Of a stretch of 36,150 bases of DNA, positions 1 through 7,654 are shown piece by piece. Under the pieces are notes generated by a model. It worked only from the letters and a program-made list of their open reading frames with translations. It was not told the DNA's origin and made no database searches. The position numbers were made by a program, and so were the translations under genes. The stretch is taken from NCBI GenBank assembly GCA_944390025.1, contig CALXOK010000021.1, positions 1-36,150 on the forward strand, read 5' to 3'. Positions within the stretch are counted from its first letter, which is position 1, and every line of letters starts with the position of its first letter. This stretch comes from an uncultured Spirochaetales bacterium (GTDB taxonomy: Bacteria > Spirochaetota > Spirochaetia > Sphaerochaetales > Sphaerochaetaceae).

Positions 1-163
1 CCATGCACCGCAGAGCAGTGGACTAGAGCCACATCCGCTGGTGCCTATGCATTCGCCGGTAACGTAGTTCAGAGGCCTCGGCCTCATCACCCAGGCTAGT
101 CAAGCAAGACCTGCCTTACAGCAAGCCTACGGGCTTGTCCCGTCAGGTTCTTGACGTAGTCAA
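1..163 (+). mobile_element. Right end of an IS200/IS605-type (tnpB) element
   Basis: Two small hairpins sit in tandem: CAAGCC/GGCTTG around a TACG loop (122-137) and CGTCA/TGACG (141-156). Four bases later comes TCAA (160-163), the right cleavage tetranucleotide known from IS608 and ISDra2, which also follows a subterminal hairpin. In tnpB elements this region doubles as the omega-RNA scaffold, so the guide would begin near 164. A reading frame entering at base 2 and stopping at 65-67 could be the tail of a TnpB, but I see no diagnostic residues in it, so the coding part is unproven. Seen: hairpins and TCAA. Inferred: element identity and boundary. Confidence 0.45.
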
Positions 164-187
164 CAGTTCCATGAAGTCTTGGTTTCA

Positions 188-217
188 TTGACTGTTTGAG
201 CACTTAGACTGTATTAT
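188..217 (+). promoter_or_regulatory. Candidate promoter for a short antisense RNA
   Basis: A TTGACT box (188-193), an 18-base spacer and TATTAT (212-217) match the housekeeping sigma consensus well. Predicted start is near 224. No convincing reading frame with a ribosome binding site follows, but a strong terminator does, at 269-311. Confidence 0.5.
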
Positions 218-223
218 GATTAT

Positions 224-311
224 AGAAAGTGTCGCCAGCAAGACGGCGGCCTCAAATATTAAGAGTAGAATCTCCGCTTACCTTTTGGCTTTTGGACGGC
301 GGAGATTTTTT
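224..311 (+). ncRNA. Putative antisense RNA, about 88 nt, antitoxin-like
   Basis: The stretch lies between a good plus-strand promoter and a perfect 9-bp intrinsic terminator. The predicted RNA is complementary to the last third of the 36-aa minus-strand ORF (278-388) and its 3' untranslated region. Convergent 3' overlap of this kind is the layout of type I pairs such as txpA/RatA. No expression evidence is available; the call rests on arrangement only. Confidence 0.4.
269..311 (+). terminator. Intrinsic terminator of the antisense RNA
   Basis: AATCTCCGC (269-277) pairs perfectly with GCGGAGATT (299-307) and is followed by a T run (306-311). On the minus strand the same hairpin is not followed by T residues, so it works as a terminator for plus-strand transcription. 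The minus-strand ORF stop codon lies in its loop. Confidence 0.7.
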
Positions 312-388
312 ATATCCCTAATCAGGCCGAGAACCTCTTTCAAGATCCGCAGGAGCACCAGAGCAAGCTCTAGTACTGCTTTCATCAT
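278..388 (-). CDS. Small leucine-rich cationic peptide, candidate type I toxin
   Basis: This is a 36-aa ORF with two adjacent ATGs (386-388, 383-385) behind a very strong Shine-Dalgarno (AAGGGGGTG). Residues 4-25 are rich in Leu, Val and Ile with spaced Glu, Arg and Lys, which suggests a membrane-associated or amphipathic helix. The last ten residues are strongly basic (RRPKAKR). Upstream bases around 391-418 (ATC-CACC ... GGTG-aag-GAT) could fold over the Shine-Dalgarno. A promoter candidate lies at 482-510. Its 3' end is covered by the predicted antisense RNA. I do not recognise a named family; it could also be a non-functional ORF next to an IS end. Confidence 0.4.
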   Translation of the reverse strand: MMKAVLELALVLLRILKEVLGLIRDIKNLRRPKAKR

Positions 389-481
389 ATCCTTCACCCC
401 CTTTCTTGTGGTGGATTAGGAAGATTACTCTCCCTCCACAGGTTCAGAGGCCACCGTCTCTCATCTGCTGACGACAAGGAA

Positions 482-510
482 ATCTAACCAGCCCGGCAGA
501 CAGTATTCAA
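482..510 (-). promoter_or_regulatory. Candidate promoter of the small peptide gene
   Basis: On the minus strand TTGAAT (510-505), a 17-base spacer and TTAGAT (487-482) form a moderate promoter. The leader would be about 85 bases, unusually long for this window and in line with structured leaders of type I toxin mRNAs. The -10 box is weak. Confidence 0.3.
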
Positions 511-544
511 GAAGATTTTGGGTAGGAGTGAATGAATAACAAGA

Positions 545-564
545 CAGCTCCCGGCCGGGAGCTG
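545..564 (-). terminator. Palindromic hairpin after the nitroreductase gene
   Basis: A perfect 20-base palindrome, CAGCTCCCGG followed by its reverse complement, sits 9 bases beyond the nitroreductase stop. The following minus-strand bases (TCTTGTTATT) are only partly T-rich, so termination is likely but not certain. Confidence 0.5.
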
Positions 565-572
565 CTACATGA

Positions 573-1085
573 TTAAAGGTACTTAACCGTCTCTTCCAGA
601 GGCTTTCTCTTGAAATGGTTATCAAGGGGTTTTGTGCCTTCAGCTGCGTAGCCTAAATCAAGAAGCATAAGCACTTCTTCGTTCGCAGGAAGATTGAACT
701 CAGCTGCTGCTTTATCAGGGTCAAAGAAATTGATCCAGCAGCTGTCGATGCCGGCGTTCTTCGCAGCAAGCATCATATGTGTTGCGACGATTGTTGCATC
801 CTCAATGCCGGAATCTCTCTTTCCTCCCGGGTACGTGAATACGGTTGTTTTGTCAAAAGCGACAAGAAGGACGGTTCCTGCGTTGTAGCGGCATGGTGTG
901 ATTGTATCGACACTTGCAAGTCCTTCTTTACTCTGGATTACATAAATCTTCTGTTCCTGAAGGTTCTTTGCAGTAGGGGCAAGTCTTCCTGCTTCAAGAA
1001 TCTGATCAAGAGCCTCCTTTGCAACAGGCCTTCCATCAAAACGTTTGCATGAATAGCGATCTCTGGCGACTTCAGTGAAATCCAT
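573..1085 (-). CDS. Nitroreductase family FMN-dependent oxidoreductase
   Basis: The 170-aa product has the nitroreductase fold signature: RYSCKRF near the start (residues 10-16) supplying FMN phosphate contacts, GRLAPTAKNLQ (33-43), and the C-terminal LGYAAEG segment. Such enzymes use FMN and NAD(P)H to reduce nitro compounds, quinones or flavins in the cytoplasm; the substrate cannot be told from sequence. Length is normal for the small single-domain branch. The start is supported by AAGGAGG seven bases upstream. It stands alone, divergent from the lipoprotein gene, with a hairpin after its stop. Confidence 0.93.
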   Translation of the reverse strand: MDFTEVARDRYSCKRFDGRPVAKEALDQILEAGRLAPTAKNLQEQKIYVIQSKEGLASVDTITPCRYNAGTVLLVAFDKTTVFTYPGGKRDSGIEDATIVATHMMLAAKNAGIDSCWINFFDPDKAAAEFNLPANEEVLMLLDLGYAAEGTKPLDNHFKRKPLEETVKYL

Positions 1086-1229
1086 AGTTAAACCTCCTTC
1101 AGAAAGAAAACTATCTCAAGAAGAATAATAATGAATCATAAGACGTGAAGCAAAGATTCATTGCGCCAAAATGAAAAATTACACTTTATTCATATTTTAA
1201 GATTAATCCATGTGAGAATCATGTAAATC

Positions 1230-1257
1230 TTGCTGACAAAAAAAAATAGCCTATTCT
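1230..1257 (+). promoter_or_regulatory. Candidate promoter of the lipoprotein gene
   Basis: TTGCTG (1230-1235), a 16-base spacer containing nine A residues, and TATTCT (1252-1257) place a start near 1264, giving a leader of about 30 bases with GAGGGG before the ATG. The match is moderate. Confidence 0.35.
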
Positions 1258-1292
1258 GAGCCTATAAATACAACAAAAGAGGGGAAAGAATA

Positions 1293-3332
1293 ATGAAAAA
1301 ATTGTTAGCTATTCTGCTCTCAGCTATGCTGGTGCTCAGCATGGTTGCGTGTAGCAATGACACACCTTCACCGGAAGTCGTTGAACAGAAGCCGGCTACC
1401 GAGCTCGACAAAGTAAACGACAAGATTGAATCTGCTGAGAGTGCCTTTGAAAACAGTGAGAACATTACTGAATCGACAGATGAAACAACTGGGGCTGTTA
1501 CTCAGACGCTTAATAAAGTTGTTCCAATGGATGGTTATGAAATCACTTCTGGAGAAAAGACTGTTTCTAAAGATGGTTTAGCGAGTTCAACAAGTCTTAC
1601 GATTGAATACGAAGAGAACGGTCAGAAAGTACAGATTCAGGACAAACAATCTGAGCAGGTGACAGTCACAGGTTCAGGAGACCTCTCAGAAAATGAACAG
1701 AAAGAGGTTGCTGAGACCGCTCTTACAGAGGCTAAGCAGATTTCTGCTTTCTCATTTACGGAAGTCCAGCCAACCGGTTCTGAAGAACCCATTGGCGATG
1801 CTGTTACTCGTGTATATGAATACACCCCTGAGGTAGCTGTTGGCAGAATGTCCAGAGCAGGAGATATCGGTACAATCAAGAAAGTTGTCATCACATTTAC
1901 TTACAATGGCAACTATGCGTCTTATAAATACGACATCACGTATACATGGAATGGAAGTGACCTGACTATTACTGAAGAGGTGACAAAAGAAACAAAAAAG
2001 ACGGTTGACGGCAAACCTGCTAATGACACTCTTAAAGAGGATCTTGAAAATGAATTCAGCCTTAATAACTTGCAGCCAGGCGGCAACAGATATGAAGCGT
2101 TGAATGCACTTGCTGTACTTCACGATGTAATATATGAGCCCAAAAATCTTGAGACAACAGAAGGCTCTATCGTTGTAAAGACACAGTCTGGAAAAACTCT
2201 TGCTAATATCAGATTAAACTCTGAAAGTTCTTATAAATTCGAAGTAGGGAAACAGGATGGAGAAGAGTCAGAAGTAACTACAAGGGGTTATCATGATGAA
2301 GTGACAATAACAGTTGATAGTCTTGCAAAAGAGTTGAGTTTCATTCCATTCCTTAAAGCCGGAACTGAAATTAAATATATTTCAACTGATACTACAGAGA
2401 CTACTTATCGAAATGAAGGGCCTGTTAGTAATGTTTCTAAGAATGATTATGAAGTTACTGTAGTAACAGATGACGAAATTGTTTTCAGCAATAACTATAA
2501 ATCCACTAAGACAGAAGAAAATAGCCTCCTGTTATCTGTAGACGGAGAAGGGGATTTCTCTTTTAAGTTCGACTCCATCTCAATAAGTGGTACTATTGAT
2601 GAATCTATAATAGAAGGAAGCAATGATATCATCATCTCAAAGAGTATAATCAATGAACTGAATGTCCCTGAAGGACTTGAGTTAGGCATTTATGAAGATG
2701 ATGTCATTTGTCAGGAATACAGCGACTACAGCGGAGACTCTTCTTCTGAAAACAGAACATATATCCTCAGAGATGGACAGGAAGTTCCGTTTTCTGTTGA
2801 AACACTGCTTTCTCAGTTAATGCAGATGTTTTCACTTACAGGACAGAACTTTGAAAGTCTAATCGGACTGGTTAATGATGGAGTATCTGTAAAGATGACT
2901 TCTCGTGTATCTGCTTCGGATTGTCCTTTTGAGTATACAACTCCAGCTGGAAACATATTAAAGAGAACATTAATATCATTTAACACCGGAACAGAATACT
3001 CAATTGGTCTTAAGAAGGGAGCAATAGAAGAGCTTGTAGCGCTTCTGACTCCACCAGAAGGTTCGTCAGGTAATCCGTCAGAAGGCACTGAAGAAATTAA
3101 TATCACAGAAGTCATCATGAAATATGTGACAATGTCAAACAAGAATACTGTTGAAGCAACATTTGATGAAGCATTGTATGGAGCAAAACGTATTGGACTT
3201 TCAGTCGATTCTTCTATGATGGGAATAAAGTATAGCATCACATTCTATGATGGATATATGAAGGGAACATATACTTTCTCTCCTGTTGAATTGGAAAACA
3301 TTGGAGTCTCAATAGAGGAGTCGATGATGTAA
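1293..3332 (+). CDS. Large putative lipoprotein of unknown function
   Basis: The first 20 residues form a lipoprotein signal: MKK, a Leu/Ala core and LSMVAC ending at Cys20, the predicted lipidation site. The remaining 660 residues are rich in Ser, Thr, Glu and Asn, predicted as mostly beta-rich and extracytoplasmic, with no domain I recognise. Clusters of Ser-Glu-Thr and Tyr-Glu occur throughout. The start has GAGGGG eight bases upstream. The gene is visibly more AT-rich than the 5.6-24 kb genes, is transcribed alone, and ends at a strong terminator. It is probably a surface or periplasmic protein of a lineage-specific family. Lnt, which completes lipoprotein acylation, is encoded at 10.6 kb. 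Confidence 0.85.
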   Translation: MKKLLAILLSAMLVLSMVACSNDTPSPEVVEQKPATELDKVNDKIESAESAFENSENITESTDETTGAVTQTLNKVVPMDGYEITSGEKTVSKDGLASSTSLTIEYEENGQKVQIQDKQSEQVTVTGSGDLSENEQKEVAETALTEAKQISAFSFTEVQPTGSEEPIGDAVTRVYEYTPEVAVGRMSRAGDIGTIKKVVITFTYNGNYASYKYDITYTWNGSDLTITEEVTKETKKTVDGKPANDTLKEDLENEFSLNNLQPGGNRYEALNALAVLHDVIYEPKNLETTEGSIVVKTQSGKTLANIRLNSESSYKFEVGKQDGEESEVTTRGYHDEVTITVDSLAKELSFIPFLKAGTEIKYISTDTTETTYRNEGPVSNVSKNDYEVTVVTDDEIVFSNNYKSTKTEENSLLLSVDGEGDFSFKFDSISISGTIDESIIEGSNDIIISKSIINELNVPEGLELGIYEDDVICQEYSDYSGDSSSENRTYILRDGQEVPFSVETLLSQLMQMFSLTGQNFESLIGLVNDGVSVKMTSRVSASDCPFEYTTPAGNILKRTLISFNTGTEYSIGLKKGAIEELVALLTPPEGSSGNPSEGTEEINITEVIMKYVTMSNKNTVEATFDEALYGAKRIGLSVDSSMMGIKYSITFYDGYMKGTYTFSPVELENIGVSIEESMM

Positions 3333-3357
3333 TTCAGTAAGTAACTGGATTTTTCTC

Positions 3358-3390
3358 AGCCCTCGTGCATCAGCCTGCATGAGGGCTTTG
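3358..3390 (+). terminator. Intrinsic terminator after the lipoprotein gene
   Basis: AGCCCTCGTGCA (3358-3369) pairs with TGCATGAGGGCT (3376-3387) over 12 positions with one G-U pair, followed by TTGATTTT. Confidence 0.75.
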
Positions 3391-3437
3391 ATTTTCTCAG
3401 GAACCTGAAGCTGAGTTCTTTTTCTCTTTAAACGGGG

Positions 3438-4331
3438 GTGAATGGCTGCTATCATTCTCTTATGAAACCGTTTCCTCCTCTCAGATTCAGTGACCGAGTA
3501 CGTGAGTTCAACTGTTATACGGAAGAACAGCGTGCTGCCGTGGTTTACCATTGGCTTGTCACAGGAATGGCAACGCGAGAGATGGATGAGAAGATTCTTG
3601 GCTTTGACAGCAGTTCAAAAGGTTATCAGTCCCATGGAATCTACCGGTATCTCGGTCTGGATAAAAACCATCAGGGTTTCTTTAAGGGTTGGGCCGTTTC
3701 CGACATTATTGCTTATTTTCATCATCTATGCATGGATCCTGACTACTGTGTCATCTTCTACTACCTGCTTGATTATCTGGATATAAGAAGTCTGACTGAG
3801 GCTGAGCTTTGTGTCGTGGAGGCTACAAAAGAGTATCAGCCTGAAGAGAATCTGAAAAACCAGACCTGGATCAGGAACACCTGGGTCAGTGGTGCAAAAG
3901 AAAGGAAAGATATCAATTCGCGTCTTCTTGCTCTCCCCGACATCCTCGATGGCGGGGTGGGGACGGTGTCTGTCTCGAAGACAAGAACTGAGTATTACAG
4001 TAATGCGACAGTGAAGGAGACCATCAAAAACCTCTATGATTTTAGGTGCCAGGTCTGTGGCGATGTAATTCTCAGAAAAGGATGGTTCCCTGATATGCCA
4101 AGGGTGGACAGCTGGCGTTTTCTTTCTGCTGATGTCCACCATGTTCTGCCTTTGTCAGATGGCGGGCCTGACATTAAATCAAATATGTTGTGTCTTTGTC
4201 CTACCTGCCACCGGAAATTCCATTCCGGTGAGTTCAGACTGAGGAGCAAGGCTGGTGGAATGTATGTCAGGGATGAGCTTCTGGGTAGGGATCTGGGCTT
4301 GACAGCGCTACACCAGCTTGTTTTGTATTGA
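3438..4331 (+). CDS. Orphan HNH endonuclease
   Basis: The C-terminal third is an HNH nuclease with zinc knuckles: CQVC (Cys204, Cys207), then DVHHVLPLSDGG with the catalytic His pair near 232-233, the Asn of KSNML, and CPTCHRKFH (Cys254, Cys257) carrying the last His. This arrangement resembles type IV McrA-like and related restriction HNH proteins. The N-terminal 190 residues are unassigned and could recognise DNA. The start is uncertain: the reading frame opens with GTG at 3438 and has an ATG at 3462 (MKPFPPLRF), neither with a good Shine-Dalgarno. No methylase or partner is adjacent; the next gene, fic, is convergent. It may be a solitary defence nuclease. Confidence 0.8.
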   Translation: MNGCYHSLMKPFPPLRFSDRVREFNCYTEEQRAAVVYHWLVTGMATREMDEKILGFDSSSKGYQSHGIYRYLGLDKNHQGFFKGWAVSDIIAYFHHLCMDPDYCVIFYYLLDYLDIRSLTEAELCVVEATKEYQPEENLKNQTWIRNTWVSGAKERKDINSRLLALPDILDGGVGTVSVSKTRTEYYSNATVKETIKNLYDFRCQVCGDVILRKGWFPDMPRVDSWRFLSADVHHVLPLSDGGPDIKSNMLCLCPTCHRKFHSGEFRLRSKAGGMYVRDELLGRDLGLTALHQLVLY

Positions 4332-4362
4332 GGCTTGTTAAGCTAACTTAAAGAAAATTTAT

Positions 4363-5454
4363 TCACTCAATTTGGTGGCCCTCAGGACAAGATGATGCAC
4401 TGTCTTGACCTGAAAAGACATATCCTGTAGAAGGTCCGGCGCCGACCTTTTTTATGCAGCCGTTTTTTACCAGATTTGTCAAAGTGCGTTCGATTGTTAC
4501 CCTGCTGATATCAGGGCAGAGATTCATGATTTCCTTTTTCGTAATCCGTCCGGCTTTCTGTTCTATTACAGCTCTGATTCTCTGTGGTTTTGAAATTCCT
4601 TTATATCTTAGATACTCAACGCGGGACTCAAATTCATTGCAGGCCTTAATCAGAATACCGAGATAATACTTCACAAACGGTTCATAATTGTTTTCGTTTT
4701 CATGCCAGCGATAAGAACTGGACTGTAATGTTTCATAATATGTTTCCTTACTTTTCTCAATGAGCATTTCTATACTGATATATTTCCCTGTCACGTATCC
4801 AGCTTTGTAGTAAAGCAGTAATGTCAGCAGACGGCTCATACGGCCGTTGCCGTCATTGAAGGGATGAATGCACAGGAAATCCAGGATGAACATTGGAATC
4901 AGGAGCAGTTTGTCTATCTTGCCTTCAGCCCACGCTCTCCAGAAACTGGAGCATATCTCATTCATCGCATCAGGCGTCTGCCACGCAGGAACTGGTATGA
5001 ATCTTGCCTTCTGATTACCTGCTGCATCAGTTTCCGCAATGAGATTGTCTGAATTCTTGTAGGTACCGCCTGTAATGCTTTCACAGTAGGAATACAGCGT
5101 CTTGTGAAGCTGTAATATGACATTTGCTGTTGGATTCATGTATTCGTAATTATCATGTATTATGGCAAGGACTTCCCGGTAGCCGGCGATTTCCTGCTCA
5201 TCTCTGTTATGAGGTTCCGCTTTTTCTTTCACAAGTGCCTCAAGACGCTTATCAGTGGAGAAGATTCCCTCGATTCTGTTTGATGCACCTGTACTCTGAA
5301 TCATTGCCACATCCACAAGTGTTTTCATTTCGTCTGAGTGAGCTTCGAGAAATAAATCCTGTCGGCCTTTATGTTCATGAAGGGTGCTCAGCATCTGGAC
5401 GATTGCTGGTGTAAGCAGTTTTTCAGCTGTTTTGGTGTAATCAAATCTTCTCAC
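4363..5454 (-). CDS. Fic family protein adenylyltransferase with C-terminal winged helix
   Basis: The 363-aa protein contains the Fic catalytic loop HPFNDGNGR (residues 197-205) with His197 as the expected base, and an N-terminal SNRIEG (58-63) that fits the S/T-x3-E-G/N inhibitory motif of class II Fic proteins, whose Glu blocks ATP gamma-phosphate. Residues about 295-350 look like a winged helix (KKEIMNLC ... SRVTIERTLTNLVKNG), so it could bind DNA. Fic enzymes usually transfer AMP to Ser, Thr or Tyr of a target protein; the target here is unknown. The GTG start is supported by AAGGGG six bases upstream. A duplicated 15-bp element lies just upstream. No separate antitoxin is needed or seen. 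Confidence 0.9.
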   Translation of the reverse strand: MRRFDYTKTAEKLLTPAIVQMLSTLHEHKGRQDLFLEAHSDEMKTLVDVAMIQSTGASNRIEGIFSTDKRLEALVKEKAEPHNRDEQEIAGYREVLAIIHDNYEYMNPTANVILQLHKTLYSYCESITGGTYKNSDNLIAETDAAGNQKARFIPVPAWQTPDAMNEICSSFWRAWAEGKIDKLLLIPMFILDFLCIHPFNDGNGRMSRLLTLLLYYKAGYVTGKYISIEMLIEKSKETYYETLQSSSYRWHENENNYEPFVKYYLGILIKACNEFESRVEYLRYKGISKPQRIRAVIEQKAGRITKKEIMNLCPDISRVTIERTLTNLVKNGCIKKVGAGPSTGYVFSGQDSASSCPEGHQIE

Positions 5455-5495
5455 CGGTATCCCCTTCTTTTTTTATCTCACTCATTTAACCATGA

Positions 5496-5531
5496 AATGA
5501 TGGAGATAGCAACAGTAATGATGGAGATAGC
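5496..5531 (-). repeat. Tandem 15-bp repeat upstream of fic, candidate operator
   Basis: AATGATGGAGATAGC occurs at 5496-5510 and again, identically, at 5517-5531. The 21-bp period equals two turns of B-DNA. On the minus strand the proximal copy overlaps a possible -35 (TTGCTA, about 17 bases before TTAAAT). Two in-phase sites near a promoter suggest binding by a dimeric regulator, plausibly the Fic protein itself through its winged helix. Seen: repeat and spacing. Inferred: operator role. Confidence 0.5.
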
Positions 5532-5555
5532 CGCGAGACGTTCTTTTGTGCTTAA

Positions 5556-5582
5556 TTGACGAAACCCTTGTTTCCATATAGC
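5556..5582 (+). promoter_or_regulatory. Candidate rlmB promoter
   Basis: TTGACG (5556-5561) and TATAGC (5577-5582) are 15 bases apart, shorter than ideal. The start would fall near 5589, about five bases before the ATG, and there is no Shine-Dalgarno, so the message would be nearly leaderless. Confidence 0.35.
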
Positions 5583-5593
5583 GTTAGCACACT

Positions 5594-6340
5594 ATGGGTG
5601 AAAAAGTATACGGACATCATGCGATAGAAGAGGCCTTGAAGAAGGCCGCGGCAGGAAGCACGCTGTATCTGATGAGGAACGGGGGCAGTGCACTGGCAAA
5701 GCTTGAACGTGAAGCAATCCTCACTGGCAAGGTTGCCGTGAAGAAGGTGTCAAAGGCAGAACTTGAGAGAATGATGCCTGATTGTGACACCAGAGGCGCT
5801 CTTCTCGATATGGGTGGTCCGAGAAAAGGAGCCTCCCGTCTCAAGGAGATGTCCGTCTCCGATTTCTGCAGAAGCCTCAAGGAGGACCAGGGTGCCCTCG
5901 TGCTTATCCTTGACGGAATCACGGACCCACATAACCTTGGTGCGATTCTCCGCTCTGCGGATCAGTTCGGCTGTGACCTTGTCATCATCCCTGAGCGCAG
6001 AAGCGTTCAGGCCAATGAGACTGTCGTCAAGGTCTCATCCGGAGCCGCCCAGTATGTGACACTTTCTGTTGTCACGAACCTTTCCAGGGAAATCGACATA
6101 CTCAAGGACAATGGTTTCTGGGTTTACGGTGCCGACATGTCCGGTTCATCCTCTTATGAGACAGACTTCTCAAAGCGCACATGCATCGTCATGGGAAGTG
6201 AAGGGGATGGAATAAGCCAGCTCGTGAGAAAGAAATGTGACATCATCACAAGTATCCCGATGAGAGGCCACATCGACTCGCTCAATGTCTCAGTGGCTAC
6301 AGGAATCCTTCTTTACGAGTTCAGACGCTCTGAGCACTAA
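5594..6340 (+). CDS. rlmB: 23S rRNA 2'-O-ribose methyltransferase, RlmB/TrmH family
   Basis: The 248-aa product has an N-terminal substrate-binding domain (GHHAIEEAL at the start) and a SPOUT methyltransferase domain with all three motifs: DPHNLGAILRSAD (111-123, with the catalytic Asn and Arg), VMGSEGDG (199-206) and IPMRGHIDSLNVSVATG (221-237), which form the trefoil knot and SAM site. RlmB methylates G2251 of 23S rRNA in E. coli; the exact target here is inferred from the family and could be a related rRNA or tRNA site. Length is typical. The gene ends overlapping the stop of the convergent purD-like gene by three bases. Confidence 0.9.
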   Translation: MGEKVYGHHAIEEALKKAAAGSTLYLMRNGGSALAKLEREAILTGKVAVKKVSKAELERMMPDCDTRGALLDMGGPRKGASRLKEMSVSDFCRSLKEDQGALVLILDGITDPHNLGAILRSADQFGCDLVIIPERRSVQANETVVKVSSGAAQYVTLSVVTNLSREIDILKDNGFWVYGADMSGSSSYETDFSKRTCIVMGSEGDGISQLVRKKCDIITSIPMRGHIDSLNVSVATGILLYEFRRSEH

Positions 6341-7611
6341 TTCTCATTCTGGATCATGAAGGCGTTGCCTATATCCTCTCTGTACCAGCATCCGTCAAAG
6401 CGGAATGCGTTTACATAGCGGTATGCCTCTTCATTCGCCTTCCTGATTGTCTCTCCATGGCCTACGATGGTGAAACACCTTCCGCCGGAAGTCACAAGCT
6501 CATCTTCTTTTGAACCTCTGACTGCTCCGGTGAAGACATAGGGCAGGCTTCCGAGCGTGTTGTAAAGCAGGATGGGGCTGATCGGGCAGACAGCCTTGTT
6601 TATTTCCGGGTTCATGGGGTAGTTGCGGCTTGCGACCACAACAGCGACTGTACTTCCGCTTTTGAGTATCAGCTTCTCCTGATTCAGGCGGTCTTCTTCC
6701 ATGGCTGTCAGCAACTGGACAAGGTCATTGCCTATAAGAGGGACCATGGCCTGCGTCGCGGGGTCGTTGAAACGCACATGGTAGTCGACGACAACAGGAA
6801 TGTTCTGGCTGTTCACGATGATTGAGATTGTCAGAACGCCCTTATAGGAAAGCTGCTCCACCTTCATGCCGTATATTGTCGGCTCAATGACCATCTCGCG
6901 TGCCAGCTGGTTGATGTCCTGCGACATCGTGATTGGGCAGACTGAGCCCATTCCCCCTGTCGGGACACCGTCCTCCTCGCTTGAGTACATGTAATCAGAA
7001 GTGATTGGAAGGGCGAAGTAGCCGTTGTTGTCGACAAGGATTGTCGCAGTCAGATGCACTCCTTTTATATGCTCCTCAAGCAGTACAGGGCCCCGCTCGA
7101 AAAGCTTCGAGGCGAAAGAAAGAAGGGCATCTGTATCGCTGGAGTCTATCATGATTCTGCTGGGAGCAAGCGTGTTGGATTTCAGGACAAAGTGCTCACC
7201 CTTGTGCCGTGAAAGGAATTTCTCAAGAGCATCCATCGTAGTGAAAAGATTGCGGCGCGGGGTAGGGATGTTGTGCCTGTCGGTGAATGCGCGGGCGAAG
7301 TTCCTGTCAGCTTCAAGCTTCAGGGCTCTTTTGGGAGCTCCGAAAGTATGTATGCTCCTTTCGTTGAGGTAGTCGACAACGCCGGTGAAAAGAGGGGCCT
7401 CAGTGCCGATGAACACGTAATTGATACTGTGTTCAATGCACATCTCGTAAACTTCAACAGGATCGGACGGGTCAATGTTCAGATTTGTTGCGAACCGGCC
7501 GGTCGCAACATTTCCGGGTGCGATGAAAAGCTCCTCAAGGCAGTTGCTCTGATAGAACCACCAGGCGATGGCATGATCTTTAGCACCGGAACCAAGTATC
7601 AGGACTCGCAT
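6337..7611 (-). CDS. Divergent PurD-like ATP-grasp ligase
   Basis: Overall layout and length (424 aa) match phosphoribosylamine-glycine ligase: LILGSGAKDHA (5-15), IAPGN (30-34), GTEAPL (69-74), TGGMG (218-222) and VRFNDPATQ (279-287). Several family-invariant stretches are altered. The usual KADGLAAGKG is KSNTLAPSR (144-152), and the usual E-x-N-x-RFGDPET is D-x-H-x-RFNDPAT, which changes the expected metal-ligand Glu and Asn to Asp276 and His278. No other purine genes are nearby. It may be a fast-evolving GAR synthetase or an ATP-grasp enzyme with a different substrate. The start has AAGGAGGGG six bases upstream and a good promoter at 7655-7683. Confidence 0.75.
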   Translation of the reverse strand: MRVLILGSGAKDHAIAWWFYQSNCLEELFIAPGNVATGRFATNLNIDPSDPVEVYEMCIEHSINYVFIGTEAPLFTGVVDYLNERSIHTFGAPKRALKLEADRNFARAFTDRHNIPTPRRNLFTTMDALEKFLSRHKGEHFVLKSNTLAPSRIMIDSSDTDALLSFASKLFERGPVLLEEHIKGVHLTATILVDNNGYFALPITSDYMYSSEEDGVPTGGMGSVCPITMSQDINQLAREMVIEPTIYGMKVEQLSYKGVLTISIIVNSQNIPVVVDYHVRFNDPATQAMVPLIGNDLVQLLTAMEEDRLNQEKLILKSGSTVAVVVASRNYPMNPEINKAVCPISPILLYNTLGSLPYVFTGAVRGSKEDELVTSGGRCFTIVGHGETIRKANEEAYRYVNAFRFDGCWYREDIGNAFMIQNEN

Positions 7612-7654
7612 AGACCCCTCCTTTTCAAGATTGACTGGGATGCAGTCTGATTAC

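Noticed and set aside
216..419. Plus-strand 67-codon frame
   Set aside because: It has no ribosome binding site, is interrupted in RNA terms by the terminator at 269-311, and lies antisense to the better-supported small peptide gene.
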